A stretch of DNA of 64,000 nt from Haploplasma axanthum (GCF_900660745.1 NZ_LR215048.1:1819100-1883099), one strand, 5' to 3'. Positions 20,101 to 29,098 are shown, counted from the first letter of the stretch. The notes: generated by a model from the letters alone, not told the origin. Made by a program: numbers and translations.

Positions 20101-23100
20101 CTTTTAATGAATTGCTAACAGTTACGTTTTCAATAACTACACCGATTCTATTAAAAATTTGAATACCAAATCCATATCTGTATGAATCAACTACTAGGTT
20201 TTTAACTATTACATTACTAGATTGAATGATTATTCCATGATTAAAACTATTATTTGAATCTTGAACAGCACTAGAAAAATCTAGTGCATGTCCATTACCA
20301 TTAATAGTTACTGCTCTATTAATTTTCACAGAACTTAAAATATTAAATCCTTGTGACAATTCTATAGTACTTATTTTAGGATTAGAAAGCGCTAATCTAA
20401 GTTGATTTTCATTAGAAATACTTACAGCTCTTGCTGTTCCTTCTACTCCAAACACTAACTCTCCTGTTAAGTTTAGTTCTGTTCTTAAGTAGTCTACTTT
20501 TGCACTATATTCTACTACTATATCTTTTCCTTCTAATAAGAATTCTGTTGGATTTACTCCATCTAAGATCGCTCTTGCTAAATCTGCTACATTTACTGTT
20601 GCTAAATTGAATTCTGTTCCATTTACTGTGATTGTGCTTCCCGCTCCTGCATATTCTCTTAATGCCAGAACTAATCTTTCTGCTGCTGCTTTCACTGCTG
20701 CTACTTCTACACCTTCACTAAATATTACTTCAATATTTCTTCCATCTAATGTTGCTTTTGCTTCTGTTATTTCTTCTAAACTTGCTTCTAATTTAGCTAA
20801 GAATTCTGCTTCTGTTCCTTCTACTCCAAACACTAACTCTCCTGTTAAGTTTAGTTCTGTTCTTAAGTAGTCTACTTTTGCACTATATTCTACTACTATA
20901 TCTTTTCCTTCTAATAAGAATTCTGTTGGATTTACTCCATCTAAGATCGCTCTTGCTAAATCTGCTACATTTACTGTTGCTAAATTGAATTCTGTTCCAT
21001 TTACTGTGATTGTGCTTCCCGCTCCTGCATATTCTCTTAATGCCAGAACTAATCTTTCTGCTGCTGCTTTCACTGCTGCTACTTCTACACCTTCACTAAA
21101 TATTACTTCAATATTTCTTCCATCTAATGTTGCTTTTGCTTCTGTTATTTCTTCTAAACTTGCTTCTAATTTAGCTAAGAATCCTGCTTCTGTTCCTTCT
21201 ACTCCAAACACTAACTCTCCTGTTAAGTTTAGTTCTGTTCTTAAGTAGTCTACTTTTGCACTATATTCTACTACTATATCTTTTCCTTCTAATAAGAATT
21301 CTGTTGGATTTACTCCATCTAAGATCGCTCTTGCTAAATCTGCTACATTTACTGTTGCTAAATTGAATTCTGTTCCATTTACTGTGATTGTGCTTCCCGC
21401 TCCTGCATATTCTCTTAATGCCAGAACTAATCTTTCTGCTGCTGCTTTCACTGCTGCTACTTCTACACCTTCACTAAATATTACTTCAATATTTCTTCCA
21501 TCTAATGTTGCTTTTGCTTCTGTTATTTCTTCTAAACTTGCTTCTAATTTAGCTAAGAATCCTGCTTCTGTTCCTTCTACTCCAAACACTAACTCTCCTG
21601 TTAAGTTTAGTTCTGTTCTTAAGTAGTCTACTTTTGCACTATATTCTACTACTATATCTTTTCCTTCTAATAAGAATTCTGTTGGATTTACTCCATCTAA
21701 GATCGCTCTTGCTAAATCTGCTACATTTACTGTTGCTAAATTGAATTCTGTTCCATTTACTGTGATTGTGCTTCCCGCTCCTGCATATTCTCTTAATGCC
21801 AGAACTAATCTTTCTGCTGCTGCTTTCACTGCTGCTACTTCTACACCTTCACTAAATATTACTTCAATATTTCTTCCATCTAATGTTGCTTTTGCTTCTG
21901 TTATTTCTTCTAAACTTGCTTCTAATTTAGCTAAGAATTCTGCTTCATATGTTACATCAGGATCTTTTTCAGTCCATCTTGCTTCTAAAATAATATCTTC
22001 TAATCTTGTTGTTTTTATTTGTGTAACTTTTTCTTCTCCATCATACCAACCATTAAAGATATATCCTGCTCTTGTTGGATCAAGAAGTGTTATTGTATCA
22101 TTTTCTATTGTATATTTTAGAGGATTTCCTGTATGGTTTGTTCCACCATCTAATTCATATGTAATTGTATATTCAGTTACTTCCCATACTACTTCTATTA
22201 ATAACTCACTAGTTATTGGAGTTTCAGTTGTAAAATCAATTCCATTTGAAATCCATTTTACAAAAGTATATCCTGCTCTTACTGGATCAGTTAATGTTAC
22301 TGTTTCATTCCAATTAACTGTTTGTGTTGTTGGAGTTGTTCCATCTTTTAAATCAATTGTTATTTCAAAAGTATTAATTTCCCATTTAGCTACTAATGTC
22401 AACTCTTCTGTTACTGGTGTAGCGAAATTATAAGTTACACCATTTAATTGCCATTCAACAAAAGTATGACCTTCTTTAGTTGGATTTACTGGTTTAGTTA
22501 CAGTTTCTCCTTCTTTTATTTCTTGACTAGAAACCAAACTTCCTTCGTTACTATTAAAAATAACATCAAAATATGTTACATCTGGTTCTTTTTCAGTCCA
22601 TCTTGCTTCTAATGTAACATTTTCTAATCTTGTTGTTTCTATTTGTGTAACTTTTTCTTCTCCATCATACCAACCATCAAAGATATATCCTGTTCTTGTT
22701 GGATCAAGAAGTGTTATTGTATCATTTTCTATTGTATATTTTAGAGGATTTTCTGTATGGTTTGTTCCACCATCTAATTCATATGTAATCGTATATTCAA
22801 GTACTTCCCATTTAGTAGTTATTGTTAAATTAGAAGTAACTTTTGTTGCAACATCAAATTCATTATCTCCAATAAACCAACCAACAAATGTATAACCTGC
22901 TTTTGTTGTTACTGGGAATGCAATATTTCCATTAAATGCTATAGTTTGTTTTGTTTCAGTATCTCCTGTAATTAATGTTACTTCAAATGTTTTTATTTCC
23001 CATTTGGCATATAATTTTTGATTAGCGTTAACTACTGCTTCAAAATTAAATAAAGCTGTTCCATTTTCTACTGTAGTCCATCCTAAGAAATTGTATCCTT

Positions 23101-23731
23101 CTCTTACTGGATTAGTAGGTTTAGTTGCTTTTGCACCCTTATTTATTTCTTGATTAGGAATAGCAGTTCCTTCATAACCTAAAATAAACTCAACAGTAAC
23201 TTTTTCTACTGGAGCTTCCTTATTTTCTAGAACTAATACAATCGTTGTATTTGCCATAATATTAAATTTAAATTGATTACTACTAATATTATTTTTTTGG
23301 TCTGTTCCATTGACTGTAAATGTTTTGATTTGTTTATCCACTGGTACTGTAACTGTAATAGTTACTGCTGTTCCTTTTGCAATCTCATTATTATTTGCTT
23401 GATTGCTTGATAAACCTTCTGATAACGTAAGTTTGAACTTTTCAACTACTGGAGTTTTTTCTTTCCATGTTGCTTTAAGTGTTGTATCTTTTTCAACTTT
23501 TCTTGTTGTAAAGATCCATTCTTTATTATCTTCATCTACCCAAAATTGGAAATCATAATTATCCTTTGTTGGATTGTCAGGCTTTGTAGCAAGATCTCCC
23601 TTTTTTACTTCTTCCTTTGCTACGCTACTTCCACCATCGCTGTTAAATGTTACTGTGTAAACTTTGGTTTTACATGATATCAGTAAAACTGTTAGTAAAA
23701 GTGTACTAATTAATAGTAAAACTTTTTTCAT
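14171..23731 (-). CDS. giant surface lipoprotein with InlB-type and other tandem repeats
   Basis: A 3186-residue predicted surface protein, anchored by a lipobox (LLISC) after a 19-residue signal peptide. Domains in order: several Listeria-Bacteroides (InlB B / Flg_new) repeats with GYxFxGW cores (about 25-595); four nearly identical 126-residue repeats (596-1099); a right-handed beta-helix-like segment (about 1105-1240, pattern FGIQIFNRIGVVIENV); another InlB-type repeat; a second beta-helix segment (about 1550-1680); a diverged fifth copy of the 126-residue unit (about 1705-1835); more InlB-type repeats (to about 2195); then a long unclassified C-terminal region. Probable roles are adhesion or cell-surface display, by family. 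There is no LPXTG and none is expected without a wall. It is a single-gene unit with its own promoter and terminator. Confidence 0.9.
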   Translation of the reverse strand: MKKVLLLISTLLLTVLLISCKTKVYTVTFNSDGGSSVAKEEVKKGDLATKPDNPTKDNYDFQFWVDEDNKEWIFTTRKVEKDTTLKATWKEKTPVVEKFKLTLSEGLSSNQANNNEIAKGTAVTITVTVPVDKQIKTFTVNGTDQKNNISSNQFKFNIMANTTIVLVLENKEAPVEKVTVEFILGYEGTAIPNQEINKGAKATKPTNPVREGYNFLGWTTVENGTALFNFEAVVNANQKLYAKWEIKTFEVTLITGDTETKQTIAFNGNIAFPVTTKAGYTFVGWFIGDNEFDVATKVTSNLTITTKWEVLEYTITYELDGGTNHTENPLKYTIENDTITLLDPTRTGYIFDGWYDGEEKVTQIETTRLENVTLEARWTEKEPDVTYFDVIFNSNEGSLVSSQEIKEGETVTKPVNPTKEGHTFVEWQLNGVTYNFATPVTEELTLVAKWEINTFEITIDLKDGTTPTTQTVNWNETVTLTDPVRAGYTFVKWISNGIDFTTETPITSELLIEVVWEVTEYTITYELDGGTNHTGNPLKYTIENDTITLLDPTRAGYIFNGWYDGEEKVTQIKTTRLEDIILEARWTEKDPDVTYEAEFLAKLEASLEEITEAKATLDGRNIEVIFSEGVEVAAVKAAAERLVLALREYAGAGSTITVNGTEFNLATVNVADLARAILDGVNPTEFLLEGKDIVVEYSAKVDYLRTELNLTGELVFGVEGTEAGFLAKLEASLEEITEAKATLDGRNIEVIFSEGVEVAAVKAAAERLVLALREYAGAGSTITVNGTEFNLATVNVADLARAILDGVNPTEFLLEGKDIVVEYSAKVDYLRTELNLTGELVFGVEGTEAGFLAKLEASLEEITEAKATLDGRNIEVIFSEGVEVAAVKAAAERLVLALREYAGAGSTITVNGTEFNLATVNVADLARAILDGVNPTEFLLEGKDIVVEYSAKVDYLRTELNLTGELVFGVEGTEAEFLAKLEASLEEITEAKATLDGRNIEVIFSEGVEVAAVKAAAERLVLALREYAGAGSTITVNGTEFNLATVNVADLARAILDGVNPTEFLLEGKDIVVEYSAKVDYLRTELNLTGELVFGVEGTARAVSISNENQLRLALSNPKISTIELSQGFNILSSVKINRAVTINGNGHALDFSSAVQDSNNSFNHGIIIQSSNVIVKNLVVDSYRYGFGIQIFNRIGVVIENVTVSNSLKGGILVNSSEVMVKNVTLQNNVWGGIEVSEGKTGTVTPKLTVEGTITYIKGTSDAEAIIWIDGKLTNDEWVVGSNLKQVEKTVSNNREQRWFVEPIVSVTAELTGEIRIVDNIVEYQIKLSNNDLVWVPLESNELTYDKEYESKFYDASINLDGLVVTATFEYTNNHGRSLTQSQYFYQYMLKVNGNNVEGKGTKWLDRINGSWRDLTEYIREDVVGTWVGSTIIGEYGVVYIINDVLYYAVETMPQRYYATFKVDNVIVEYRGQKDNQSLITGSTKGNKDGYEFLGWFDEETDELFDFGQPLTKNVVLVAKHELITEANVANQNELLNALRNENIVRINLLNGFEVTESLKINRKLTIDGKGHALDFSNAIQDTNPSFNHGIIVQSNDVILKDLIVDSYKHGFGIQIFNRVNVVIDTVSVLNSSKGGILVNSSEVTIRNIVLENNIWGGIEVSKGKTGSRLPKLTVDGIIKFESAVLPAVWIDKVGEIGDDLVEGLQLNSFKPFGKDQIWFVAFEVGTKTEFLTRFNDLLNQITAANVELSNEDINVNFNEGVDINLVQLAAESLINALRENVGINSTITIKDKTFNLQTITASELAGAILEDISPQEFLENGEPINITYTALVDYESVEIKLNGTIRFEITPLSKEFSLVYGVTGNGSIVGLTNQILVEGTLGEEVTAVPNEGYFFSHWSDGDTNPVRRDRIVYGDKSITAVFLIYKYEVKFLDYNNQIIKSEEVEYGESAIAPENPTRIGYTFKGWSVEFSRITKNIEVKTIYEINKYVVRFIDHDDKLLVEVEVEHGEIVVYPKDEPTRFRTQEFTYSFLEWDKDLTEVLENTTYKAVYSEIRNKYEVVFIDYNNVTLKSEEVEYGKSAIAPEEPNRLGYTFVSWNKDFTNITEETEIFAVYEINKYIVKFIDYDETKLKEQIVDYGLNANAPALTFRRGFKHIGWDKEFISVTENIEVRALYEDVIFIGEELNDNYYVVNRVYNNSTIKTESIGLIPIVFGSNDISSNYTFEYKDSTGKKITTVNLADGATTFVFDVIAKSELYDDFSGRVVIKYQSVTIGNTDKYMTIEDAINIAKSGDVIFVRFNTSFSKENIANEVYGKTTFQVKQGVTLLLPFNAELITTLNETNTAAAINRNAGYVKLNVTSGINIEVIGTFTVNAQRSHASTRFMGFVTGANYSMVRLENESSLNVLKNGQLNVIGFIYGDGEINIENGAKVLETMFIQSFRGGSATFNVQSDVFPFDQFTVNNIESKMNIKSGSIYRVSVLLYMSSSFNFAELEIIGTSSTSLIKINEGFVEKKYNSLNGEITLSLYGNAELNNAVVKVGGITASSSGKDMPFDGKWHFNLKSGSVLQINSYVSLLPGATITVEENAELNISTSGRLTIFNPYQYILDGTNAYTKYGDTAVYNRYRMAPKFDFNNSTIAELNLKGRLNVEGGIAGRVNKQENGIIDIKDNAKTEYTINYVMGTGSGANVNSRTVSYWSEENTNLVSIYSNPTIIKEGSKLDLNIYALVRDVNGIAINNTNVKFIIDSIGWEFTVNTDSSGIAIASYSVEEASGENYNVRVIIDDAEYRQEVKVTKSSGESPFLYSVDSNGNVIFEHEPFPFSMLESIEGTTYGSLRYLEEVNGEYIIRVVEEGTSVTTLKDTVLYVFDYSDEDILDVVFDINGNVQTIKNYTKPISFVDENNNSMIENVLVKDGNYALKSEQNLGLIYYDAMFKRSEYNSFAKLIISARELGKSMKMFNDVTSSLGSIDNLWLMDQLFNKNNDSKISLNNIFETLELEIQLKVNGTWIKQGSIQPKTYLDENQIIELDLSNVSDEYIVVRLVMPGVINYGIDYIAIDFSLNSKVEVKEAKLKKSVYTNKYDIKTNFVTGTELVYGEYVDFYYEVPVKDEKNIRKFGVETTGYIYAGEGIYSQNEKNNIRSMTYQELVNYLVVNEDENIFELYYELVRIGNLDKSDIFKEIFELLN
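20435..21946 (-). repeat. four tandem 378-bp repeats inside the giant lipoprotein gene
   Basis: Four in-frame units of 126 codons. They are identical at the nucleotide level as far as I can compare, apart from a one-base change near unit junctions (Glu/Gly after the GTEA joint). The repeat block looks richer in G+C than the surrounding gene. Such identity implies recent amplification or ongoing homogenisation and makes the unit number prone to change or to assembly error. Confidence 0.95.
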
Positions 23732-23805
23732 ACTTTCCTCCTTGAATTTACTTTTTACACATTCCTTCTTTCAGTAATCAATCATCATGTAACTGTGATT
23801 CTTTA

Positions 23806-23834
23806 ATATTAGCACATTTTACACAAGATGTCAA
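23806..23834 (-). promoter_or_regulatory. promoter of giant lipoprotein gene
   Basis: Minus-strand -35 TTGACA (23829-23834), 17-bp spacer, -10 TAATAT (23806-23811). The gene starts about 70 bp downstream with ribosome site GGAGG. This is a near-consensus vegetative promoter, so strong constitutive expression is likely. Confidence 0.8.
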
Positions 23835-23949
23835 TAAGGTGACTTGACAACTTTTTGTAAAAAATAAAGCGCTTCACTACATATATTTCGTAATTTTTCG
23901 CTGAAAAGTTTAAATTCGCATCTTATCACACACAGTTACTCAGATAATT

Positions 23950-23982
23950 AAAAAAAAGACTAACTTTAATTAAAAGTCAGTC
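23950..23982 (-). terminator. terminator of pdh operon
   Basis: Minus-strand hairpin GACTGACTTT/AAAGTTAGTC (10 bp with one G-U pair), loop TAATT, followed by eight T. It lies just past the lpdA stop. Confidence 0.9.
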
Positions 23983-23994
23983 ATATTTTTTTAT

Positions 23995-25359
23995 TTAAAT
24001 GTGAATTGGTTTATCCATTGAAGCTTCCATAATTATTTCAGATAACGATGGATGCGCATGAATTGTTTCAGAAACTTCATAATTTGTTGATTCTAATTTC
24101 ATAGCAAGACCAATCTCACCAATCATATCAACTGCATTATATGCATATATATGAGCACCTAATATTTCATCTAATTCAGATCCTTTAATCATTTTAATGA
24201 ATCCTTCAGTTTCACCATCAGCAAGTGCTTTACCGTTACCAGCCAATGGGAACTTAGTTACAGTATATTTTAAACCTTGTGCCTTAGCTTCACGTTCAGT
24301 TAATCCAACCATTGCTATTTCTGGATGTCCATAAATTGCAGCTGGAATTTGATTATAGTCAATTGATTTTTCTTCACCTAGAATATTTTCAATCGCAATC
24401 ACACCTTCAGCAGATGCAACGTGTGCTAACATATGTTCACCAGTAACGTCACCTATTGCATAAACACCTTTGATACTTGTTCCCATGTGTTTATCAACTT
24501 TAATACCACGGCCTTTCATTTCTAAACCAAGTTTAGAAACAGCACCAGTATTCGGTCCAATACCAACAGCAATTAACACTAAATCTGTTTTAATTGTTTC
24601 TTGTTTACCATCTTTTTCATATGTAACTTCATCTGTACCAATTTTTTTAACAGCAGCTTCAGTTAAAATTTTAACTCCATCTTTTGTTAATGATTTTGTA
24701 TAAGCAGTGATTACTTCATCATCCATTGGAGTAATAATAGTTTTTGCCATTTCAACGATTGTTACTTCAGTACCAAGTGATTTAAAGATTGTTGCAAATT
24801 CAACACCAATAACACCACCACCAACAATAACTAATTTCTTAGGAGCTTTTCTAACTTGTAATAACTCTCTACTTGTTACAGCAAATCCTTTTTCATATGC
24901 TTCTTTTGCTCCAGGAATTGGTGGAACAATTGCTGTTCCTCCTGTTGCAATAATTAAATTCTTAGTAGTTAATGTTTCGTCATTAACTTTAACTTCTGTT
25001 GGACTTACAACTTCACCGTATCCGTTATAAACATCTACACCATTTTTCTTTAAAAGTAATGCAACCCCACCAGTTAATTTTTTAACAACATCATCTTTTC
25101 TATCAACAATTTTATCTAAATCAAAACCAATAACAGCTGGATCAACAGTGATTCCGTATTTATCAGCGTGTTTAAATAAATCATATGTTTTAGCACTTTT
25201 CAAAATAGCTTTTGTTGGAATACATCCGTGATTTAAACAAATACCTCCAACAACTTCTTTTTCTATTAAAGCAACTTTTTGTTTTAATTGTGCGGCTTTA
25301 ATTGCTGCAACATATCCACCTGGCCCACCGCCAAGTACTATAATATCATAATTTTTCAT
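23995..25359 (-). CDS. lpdA: dihydrolipoamide dehydrogenase (E3)
   Basis: FAD-dependent E3 of the pyruvate dehydrogenase complex; it reoxidises dihydrolipoyl groups with NAD+. The N-terminal dinucleotide fold is IIVLGGGPGGY. The redox pair is Cys41/Cys46 in GGICLNHGCIP. The second NAD-binding fold is VIVGGGVIGVEFA and the C-terminal catalytic segment is HAHPSLSE. The length, 454 residues, is normal. Unlike some Mollicute E3 proteins it has no N-terminal lipoyl domain. It is the last gene of the pdh operon, 11 bp after pdhC. Confidence 0.97.
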   Translation of the reverse strand: MKNYDIIVLGGGPGGYVAAIKAAQLKQKVALIEKEVVGGICLNHGCIPTKAILKSAKTYDLFKHADKYGITVDPAVIGFDLDKIVDRKDDVVKKLTGGVALLLKKNGVDVYNGYGEVVSPTEVKVNDETLTTKNLIIATGGTAIVPPIPGAKEAYEKGFAVTSRELLQVRKAPKKLVIVGGGVIGVEFATIFKSLGTEVTIVEMAKTIITPMDDEVITAYTKSLTKDGVKILTEAAVKKIGTDEVTYEKDGKQETIKTDLVLIAVGIGPNTGAVSKLGLEMKGRGIKVDKHMGTSIKGVYAIGDVTGEHMLAHVASAEGVIAIENILGEEKSIDYNQIPAAIYGHPEIAMVGLTEREAKAQGLKYTVTKFPLAGNGKALADGETEGFIKMIKGSELDEILGAHIYAYNAVDMIGEIGLAMKLESTNYEVSETIHAHPSLSEIIMEASMDKPIHI

Positions 25360-25370
25360 ATATTTTCACC

Positions 25371-26972
25371 TTAGCTTAATAGCATTAATTCTGGGTTACT
25401 TAATAACTCTTTGACTCTTAATAAGAATCTACCTGCATCTGCACCATCAATTATTCTATGGTCAACAGCTATTGATAATGGTAGTGTACTACCGATTTTA
25501 ATTTCATCGCCAACTACAATTGGTTTCTTAGAAATCTTACCAACACCAAGTATCGCTACTTCTGGATAATTAATAACTGGTGTACCATATGATACTCCAA
25601 CTGAACCGAAGTTTGTAATTGTAAATGTACCATTTTGAATATCAGCTAATTGAACTTTACGAGCAATTGCTTTATCAGCTAATTCTCTTACTTGTTTTGC
25701 AAGAGCAAATACACTTAAAGTATCAGCATCTTTAATATTTGGAACGATTAATCCTGATGGTGTATCAACTGCAAACCCTAAATTAATAAAGTTTTTATAA
25801 ATGATTTCATTTTTATCATGATCAAAACTTGAGTTAAAGATTCTAAATTCTTTTAATGCAATTACTACTGCTTTTGAAATAAATGCCATAAATGTTAAGT
25901 TAATTCCTTGAGCTTCAGCAAGTGGTTTAGCACGTTTTCTAAGTTCAATTAAATTATCAATAACAACTTCATCCATTAATACAGTTTCTGGAATAATTGT
26001 TTTAGCAGTTGTCATTGCTTTTGAAATTGATTTTCTAGTTGAAGTGATTGCTTCAATAGTTACATCACCTTGACGTGAAACATTTGCTGCTGGAACATTA
26101 ACTGTTGTTGCTTTAGCAGCAACTGGAGCTTCTGTTTTACTTCCTTTATTAGCGAATTTTTCAATATCTTCTTTCATTACACGACCGTTAGATCCTGTTC
26201 CTGTAATCTCATTAATATTTACACCTAATTTTTTAGCTAAATTTCTAGCAACTGGTGTAGCTAAAGCTTTTTTATTAGTTTTAACTTCTGATTTATGTGT
26301 CTCATCACTTGAATCAATTAAATCTGAAGAAACGCTTAATTCACCAATAACAGAAGCACCATTTTCTTCAACTGCTTCAGTTTTAGCATCTGATCCACCA
26401 ATATATTTTCCGCTTCCATCATCAAGTAAAACAACAGTTTCTCCAACTTTGATTACTTCACCTTCAGCTTTTCCAATTTTAACAATTGTTCCTGTAACTG
26501 GTGATGGTAATTCAGCATTTACTTTATCTGTTTCAACGATAACAAGTGTATCGCCTTCTTTTACTTTATCTCCAACTTTGAATTTCCATTCTAAAATTTT
26601 TCCTTCTTCAATACCATCTCCGATATCTGCAAATTTAAAATCATAAGTTGCTTTCACGCCTGCAACTGGTGCTTGTTTTGTTTCTTCTTTTTTAGGTGCT
26701 GGTGCAGCAGCTTCAGCTTTAGGTAAATCTCCACCTTTGCCATCATCAATAACAACAACAGTTTCTCCAACTAAAATAACTTCGCCTTCAGCTTTTCCAA
26801 CTTTAGTAATTACTCCATCTACCGGTGATGGTAATTCAGCATTTACCTTATCTGTTTCAACAATAACAAGTGTATCGCCTTCTTTTACCTTGTCACCAAC
26901 TTTAACTTTCCACTCTAAAATTTTTCCTTCTTCAATACCGTCTCCGATATCTGCAAATCTAAAATCATACAT
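25371..26972 (-). CDS. pdhC: pyruvate dehydrogenase E2, dihydrolipoamide acetyltransferase
   Basis: Core of the complex; it transfers acetyl from lipoamide to CoA. Two nearly identical lipoyl domains (about 1-78 and 109-186) each carry the lipoylated Lys in VETDKVNAELPSP (first at Lys42). They are joined by Ala/Pro/Lys-rich linkers. A peripheral-subunit-binding domain follows (ATPVARNLAKKLGVNI to GRVMKEDIEKF). The catalytic domain has the DHRIIDGADAGRF active-site segment. At 533 residues it fits a two-lipoyl E2. Pyruvate rather than branched-chain specificity is inferred from the adjacent E1 genes. Confidence 0.95.
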   Translation of the reverse strand: MYDFRFADIGDGIEEGKILEWKVKVGDKVKEGDTLVIVETDKVNAELPSPVDGVITKVGKAEGEVILVGETVVVIDDGKGGDLPKAEAAAPAPKKEETKQAPVAGVKATYDFKFADIGDGIEEGKILEWKFKVGDKVKEGDTLVIVETDKVNAELPSPVTGTIVKIGKAEGEVIKVGETVVLLDDGSGKYIGGSDAKTEAVEENGASVIGELSVSSDLIDSSDETHKSEVKTNKKALATPVARNLAKKLGVNINEITGTGSNGRVMKEDIEKFANKGSKTEAPVAAKATTVNVPAANVSRQGDVTIEAITSTRKSISKAMTTAKTIIPETVLMDEVVIDNLIELRKRAKPLAEAQGINLTFMAFISKAVVIALKEFRIFNSSFDHDKNEIIYKNFINLGFAVDTPSGLIVPNIKDADTLSVFALAKQVRELADKAIARKVQLADIQNGTFTITNFGSVGVSYGTPVINYPEVAILGVGKISKKPIVVGDEIKIGSTLPLSIAVDHRIIDGADAGRFLLRVKELLSNPELMLLS

Positions 26973-26991
26973 TATTTGTTCATCTCCTTAA

Positions 26992-27972
26992 TTAAAACTC
27001 AACAACTTTTTTGATTTCAGCTTTAATTTGTTCCTTATTAATCATATGGTGATGTTCACCACGTGCTAAAGGAATAACAATATCAAATCCTGTTAATCTA
27101 GTTGCAGGAGCTTCTAAATACAAGAATGCTTTTTCATTCACTAATGCAATTAATTCTGCCCCTGGTCCATATGTACGCATTGCTTCGTGTACTACTAAGA
27201 ATCTACCTGTTTTTTTAACAGACTCAATTATAGTTTCACTATCAATTGGGCTAATTGTTCTTAAGTCAATTACTTCGATTGTAATGTTTAATTCTTCTTC
27301 CATTTCTTTAACTGCTGCGTTGATTTCTCTTAATTGAGCACCCCAACCAACAATAGTTAAATTTTCACCTTGTTTTAACACTTTTGCTTTTCCAATTGGA
27401 ATTTCATATGATTCTTCTGGAACTTCTTGTTTACCTGAACGATAAATTCTCTTTGGTTCTAAGAATATAACTGGATCTTTACTATTAATTGCTGCAGTTA
27501 ATAACCCTTTAGCATCATATGGTGTTGAAGGCATAACTACCTTAATACCTGGAATATGTCCTAAATAAGTTTCCAAACTTTCTGAATGGTGTTCTAATCC
27601 TTTAAATCCACCACCTGCAGGGATTCTAATAACAATTGGTGCTGTCCAATTTCCTCTTGAACGGTTTCTTGTTCTTGCAAGTTGAGTAACAATTTGATTA
27701 AATGCTGGGAACATAAATCCGTCAAATTGAATTTCAACAATTGGCTTCATTCCACCAATCGCCATACCAATAGCAGTTCCGACAATTGAAGACTCAGCAA
27801 TTGGTGTATCAAATACTCTTGTAACACCATATTTCTTTTGAAGTCCAGCTGTTGCTCTAAAAACTCCACCTTGAACCCCAACGTCTTCACCATACACAAC
27901 AACATTAGGATTTTTTTCTAATTGTTGGTCCAATGTGTGATTAATTGCTTGAATTAAATTTAATACTGCCAT
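26992..27972 (-). CDS. pdhB: pyruvate dehydrogenase E1 beta subunit
   Basis: Beta subunit of the thiamine-diphosphate E1 heterotetramer. Family stretches visible are VVVYGEDVG near the N-terminus, GMAIGGMKPIVEIQF, the RIPAGGG motif and EVIDLRTISPID in the C-terminal transketolase-type domain. The length, 326 residues, is standard. It lies 2 bp after pdhA and 19 bp before pdhC. Confidence 0.96.
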   Translation of the reverse strand: MAVLNLIQAINHTLDQQLEKNPNVVVYGEDVGVQGGVFRATAGLQKKYGVTRVFDTPIAESSIVGTAIGMAIGGMKPIVEIQFDGFMFPAFNQIVTQLARTRNRSRGNWTAPIVIRIPAGGGFKGLEHHSESLETYLGHIPGIKVVMPSTPYDAKGLLTAAINSKDPVIFLEPKRIYRSGKQEVPEESYEIPIGKAKVLKQGENLTIVGWGAQLREINAAVKEMEEELNITIEVIDLRTISPIDSETIIESVKKTGRFLVVHEAMRTYGPGAELIALVNEKAFLYLEAPATRLTGFDIVIPLARGEHHHMINKEQIKAEIKKVVEF

Positions 27973-27974
27973 TG

Positions 27975-29063
27975 TTATTTACCTCCTTCAAGAAACTTTT
28001 TGTAATTTTCATATTGTTCTACTTGATTTGGAGTCATTTCTTCATAAACATATTTAAAGACTTCTATTAAATCTAAGTCTCCAGTTTTTTCAACTCGTCC
28101 AAAGACTTCTTGAACATAATCATTATTTTCTTTATCTAATGCTTCTTCTTCTTTTTGACTCCACCATTTTTTGCTAATTAAATACTTTTTCAATCTTTCA
28201 ATCGGATCTTTCTTAGCCCATTCTTCAACTTCTTTACTATCACGATATAATGTTGGATCATCAGATGTTGTATGAGCACCCATACGATATGTTAATGCTT
28301 CAATAACAACTGGAACGCCTGCTTTAGCACTTTCTCTTGCTTCTCTCATTGCAACATACATTGCAAGAACATCATTTCCATCAACTTGGATTCCTTTAAT
28401 ACCTGCTGCAACTGCTTTTTGAGCTAATGTTTCAGCTTTTGAAGCAACACTTCTTGGTGTTGAAATACCCCATTTGTTATTTTGAACTATAACAACAAGT
28501 GGAGATTGCATTGAACCAGCAAAGTTTAATGCTTCATTAAAATCACCATGTGATGTACCACCATCACCAATTGATGCAACAGCAATTTCATCTTTACCTT
28601 GTCTTTGTGCCGCCATACCAAGTCCAGCTGCAATAGCTACTTGTGAACCAATAATAATATTTACTGGTAAAACGTGCGCTTCTCTTGGGAACTTACTTCC
28701 CATTTCATTACCGTACCAATATAAATAAATATTTTCTAGTGGTACTCCTTTATATAACATCATGTTCAATTCTCTAAATGCTGGCGATAACCAGTCACCT
28801 TCTTTTAATGCTGCCATAGCACCTACTTGTGTAGCTTCTTGGCCAATATTTGGTGGGAATGTTAGCATTCTACCTTGTCTTTGATATTGAACTGCTCTTG
28901 TATCTGCAACTCTTCCTAAAGTCATTGTTTTGTACATTTTTAATAATGTTTCTTTATCTAATTTAGGGTCTAAATCAGGGTTAACAATTTTTCCATTTTG
29001 ATCCAAAATTTCTAATTTTTTCAGCTTTAATGGATCGTAAGTTTTAATTAATACGTGACTCAT
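27975..29063 (-). CDS. pdhA: pyruvate dehydrogenase E1 alpha subunit
   Basis: Alpha subunit of E1, carrying the thiamine-diphosphate-binding motif. This starts at GDGGTSHGDFNEALNFA and ends at QNNKWGIS (GDG to NN). Phosphorylation-loop-like residues MGAHTTSDDPT follow. The length, 362 residues, is normal. It is the first gene of the operon; the ATG at 29063 has an AGGAGG ribosome site and the promoter lies about 40 bp upstream. Confidence 0.96.
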   Translation of the reverse strand: MSHVLIKTYDPLKLKKLEILDQNGKIVNPDLDPKLDKETLLKMYKTMTLGRVADTRAVQYQRQGRMLTFPPNIGQEATQVGAMAALKEGDWLSPAFRELNMMLYKGVPLENIYLYWYGNEMGSKFPREAHVLPVNIIIGSQVAIAAGLGMAAQRQGKDEIAVASIGDGGTSHGDFNEALNFAGSMQSPLVVIVQNNKWGISTPRSVASKAETLAQKAVAAGIKGIQVDGNDVLAMYVAMREARESAKAGVPVVIEALTYRMGAHTTSDDPTLYRDSKEVEEWAKKDPIERLKKYLISKKWWSQKEEEALDKENNDYVQEVFGRVEKTGDLDLIEVFKYVYEEMTPNQVEQYENYKKFLEGGK

Positions 29064-29098
29064 GTTATATTTTTCCTCCTAATCGTTTCATTACCTTC

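Noticed and set aside
20435..21946. Possible CRISPR-like direct repeats
   Set aside because: The unit is 378 bp, coding and in frame, with no spacers; it is a protein repeat.
20607..22433. Four plus-strand open frames of 87 or more codons opposite the giant lipoprotein gene
   Set aside because: They are antisense shadows of the 378-bp repeats, repeated only because the repeats are identical; composition is Ser/Thr/Val-rich nonsense with no ribosome sites.
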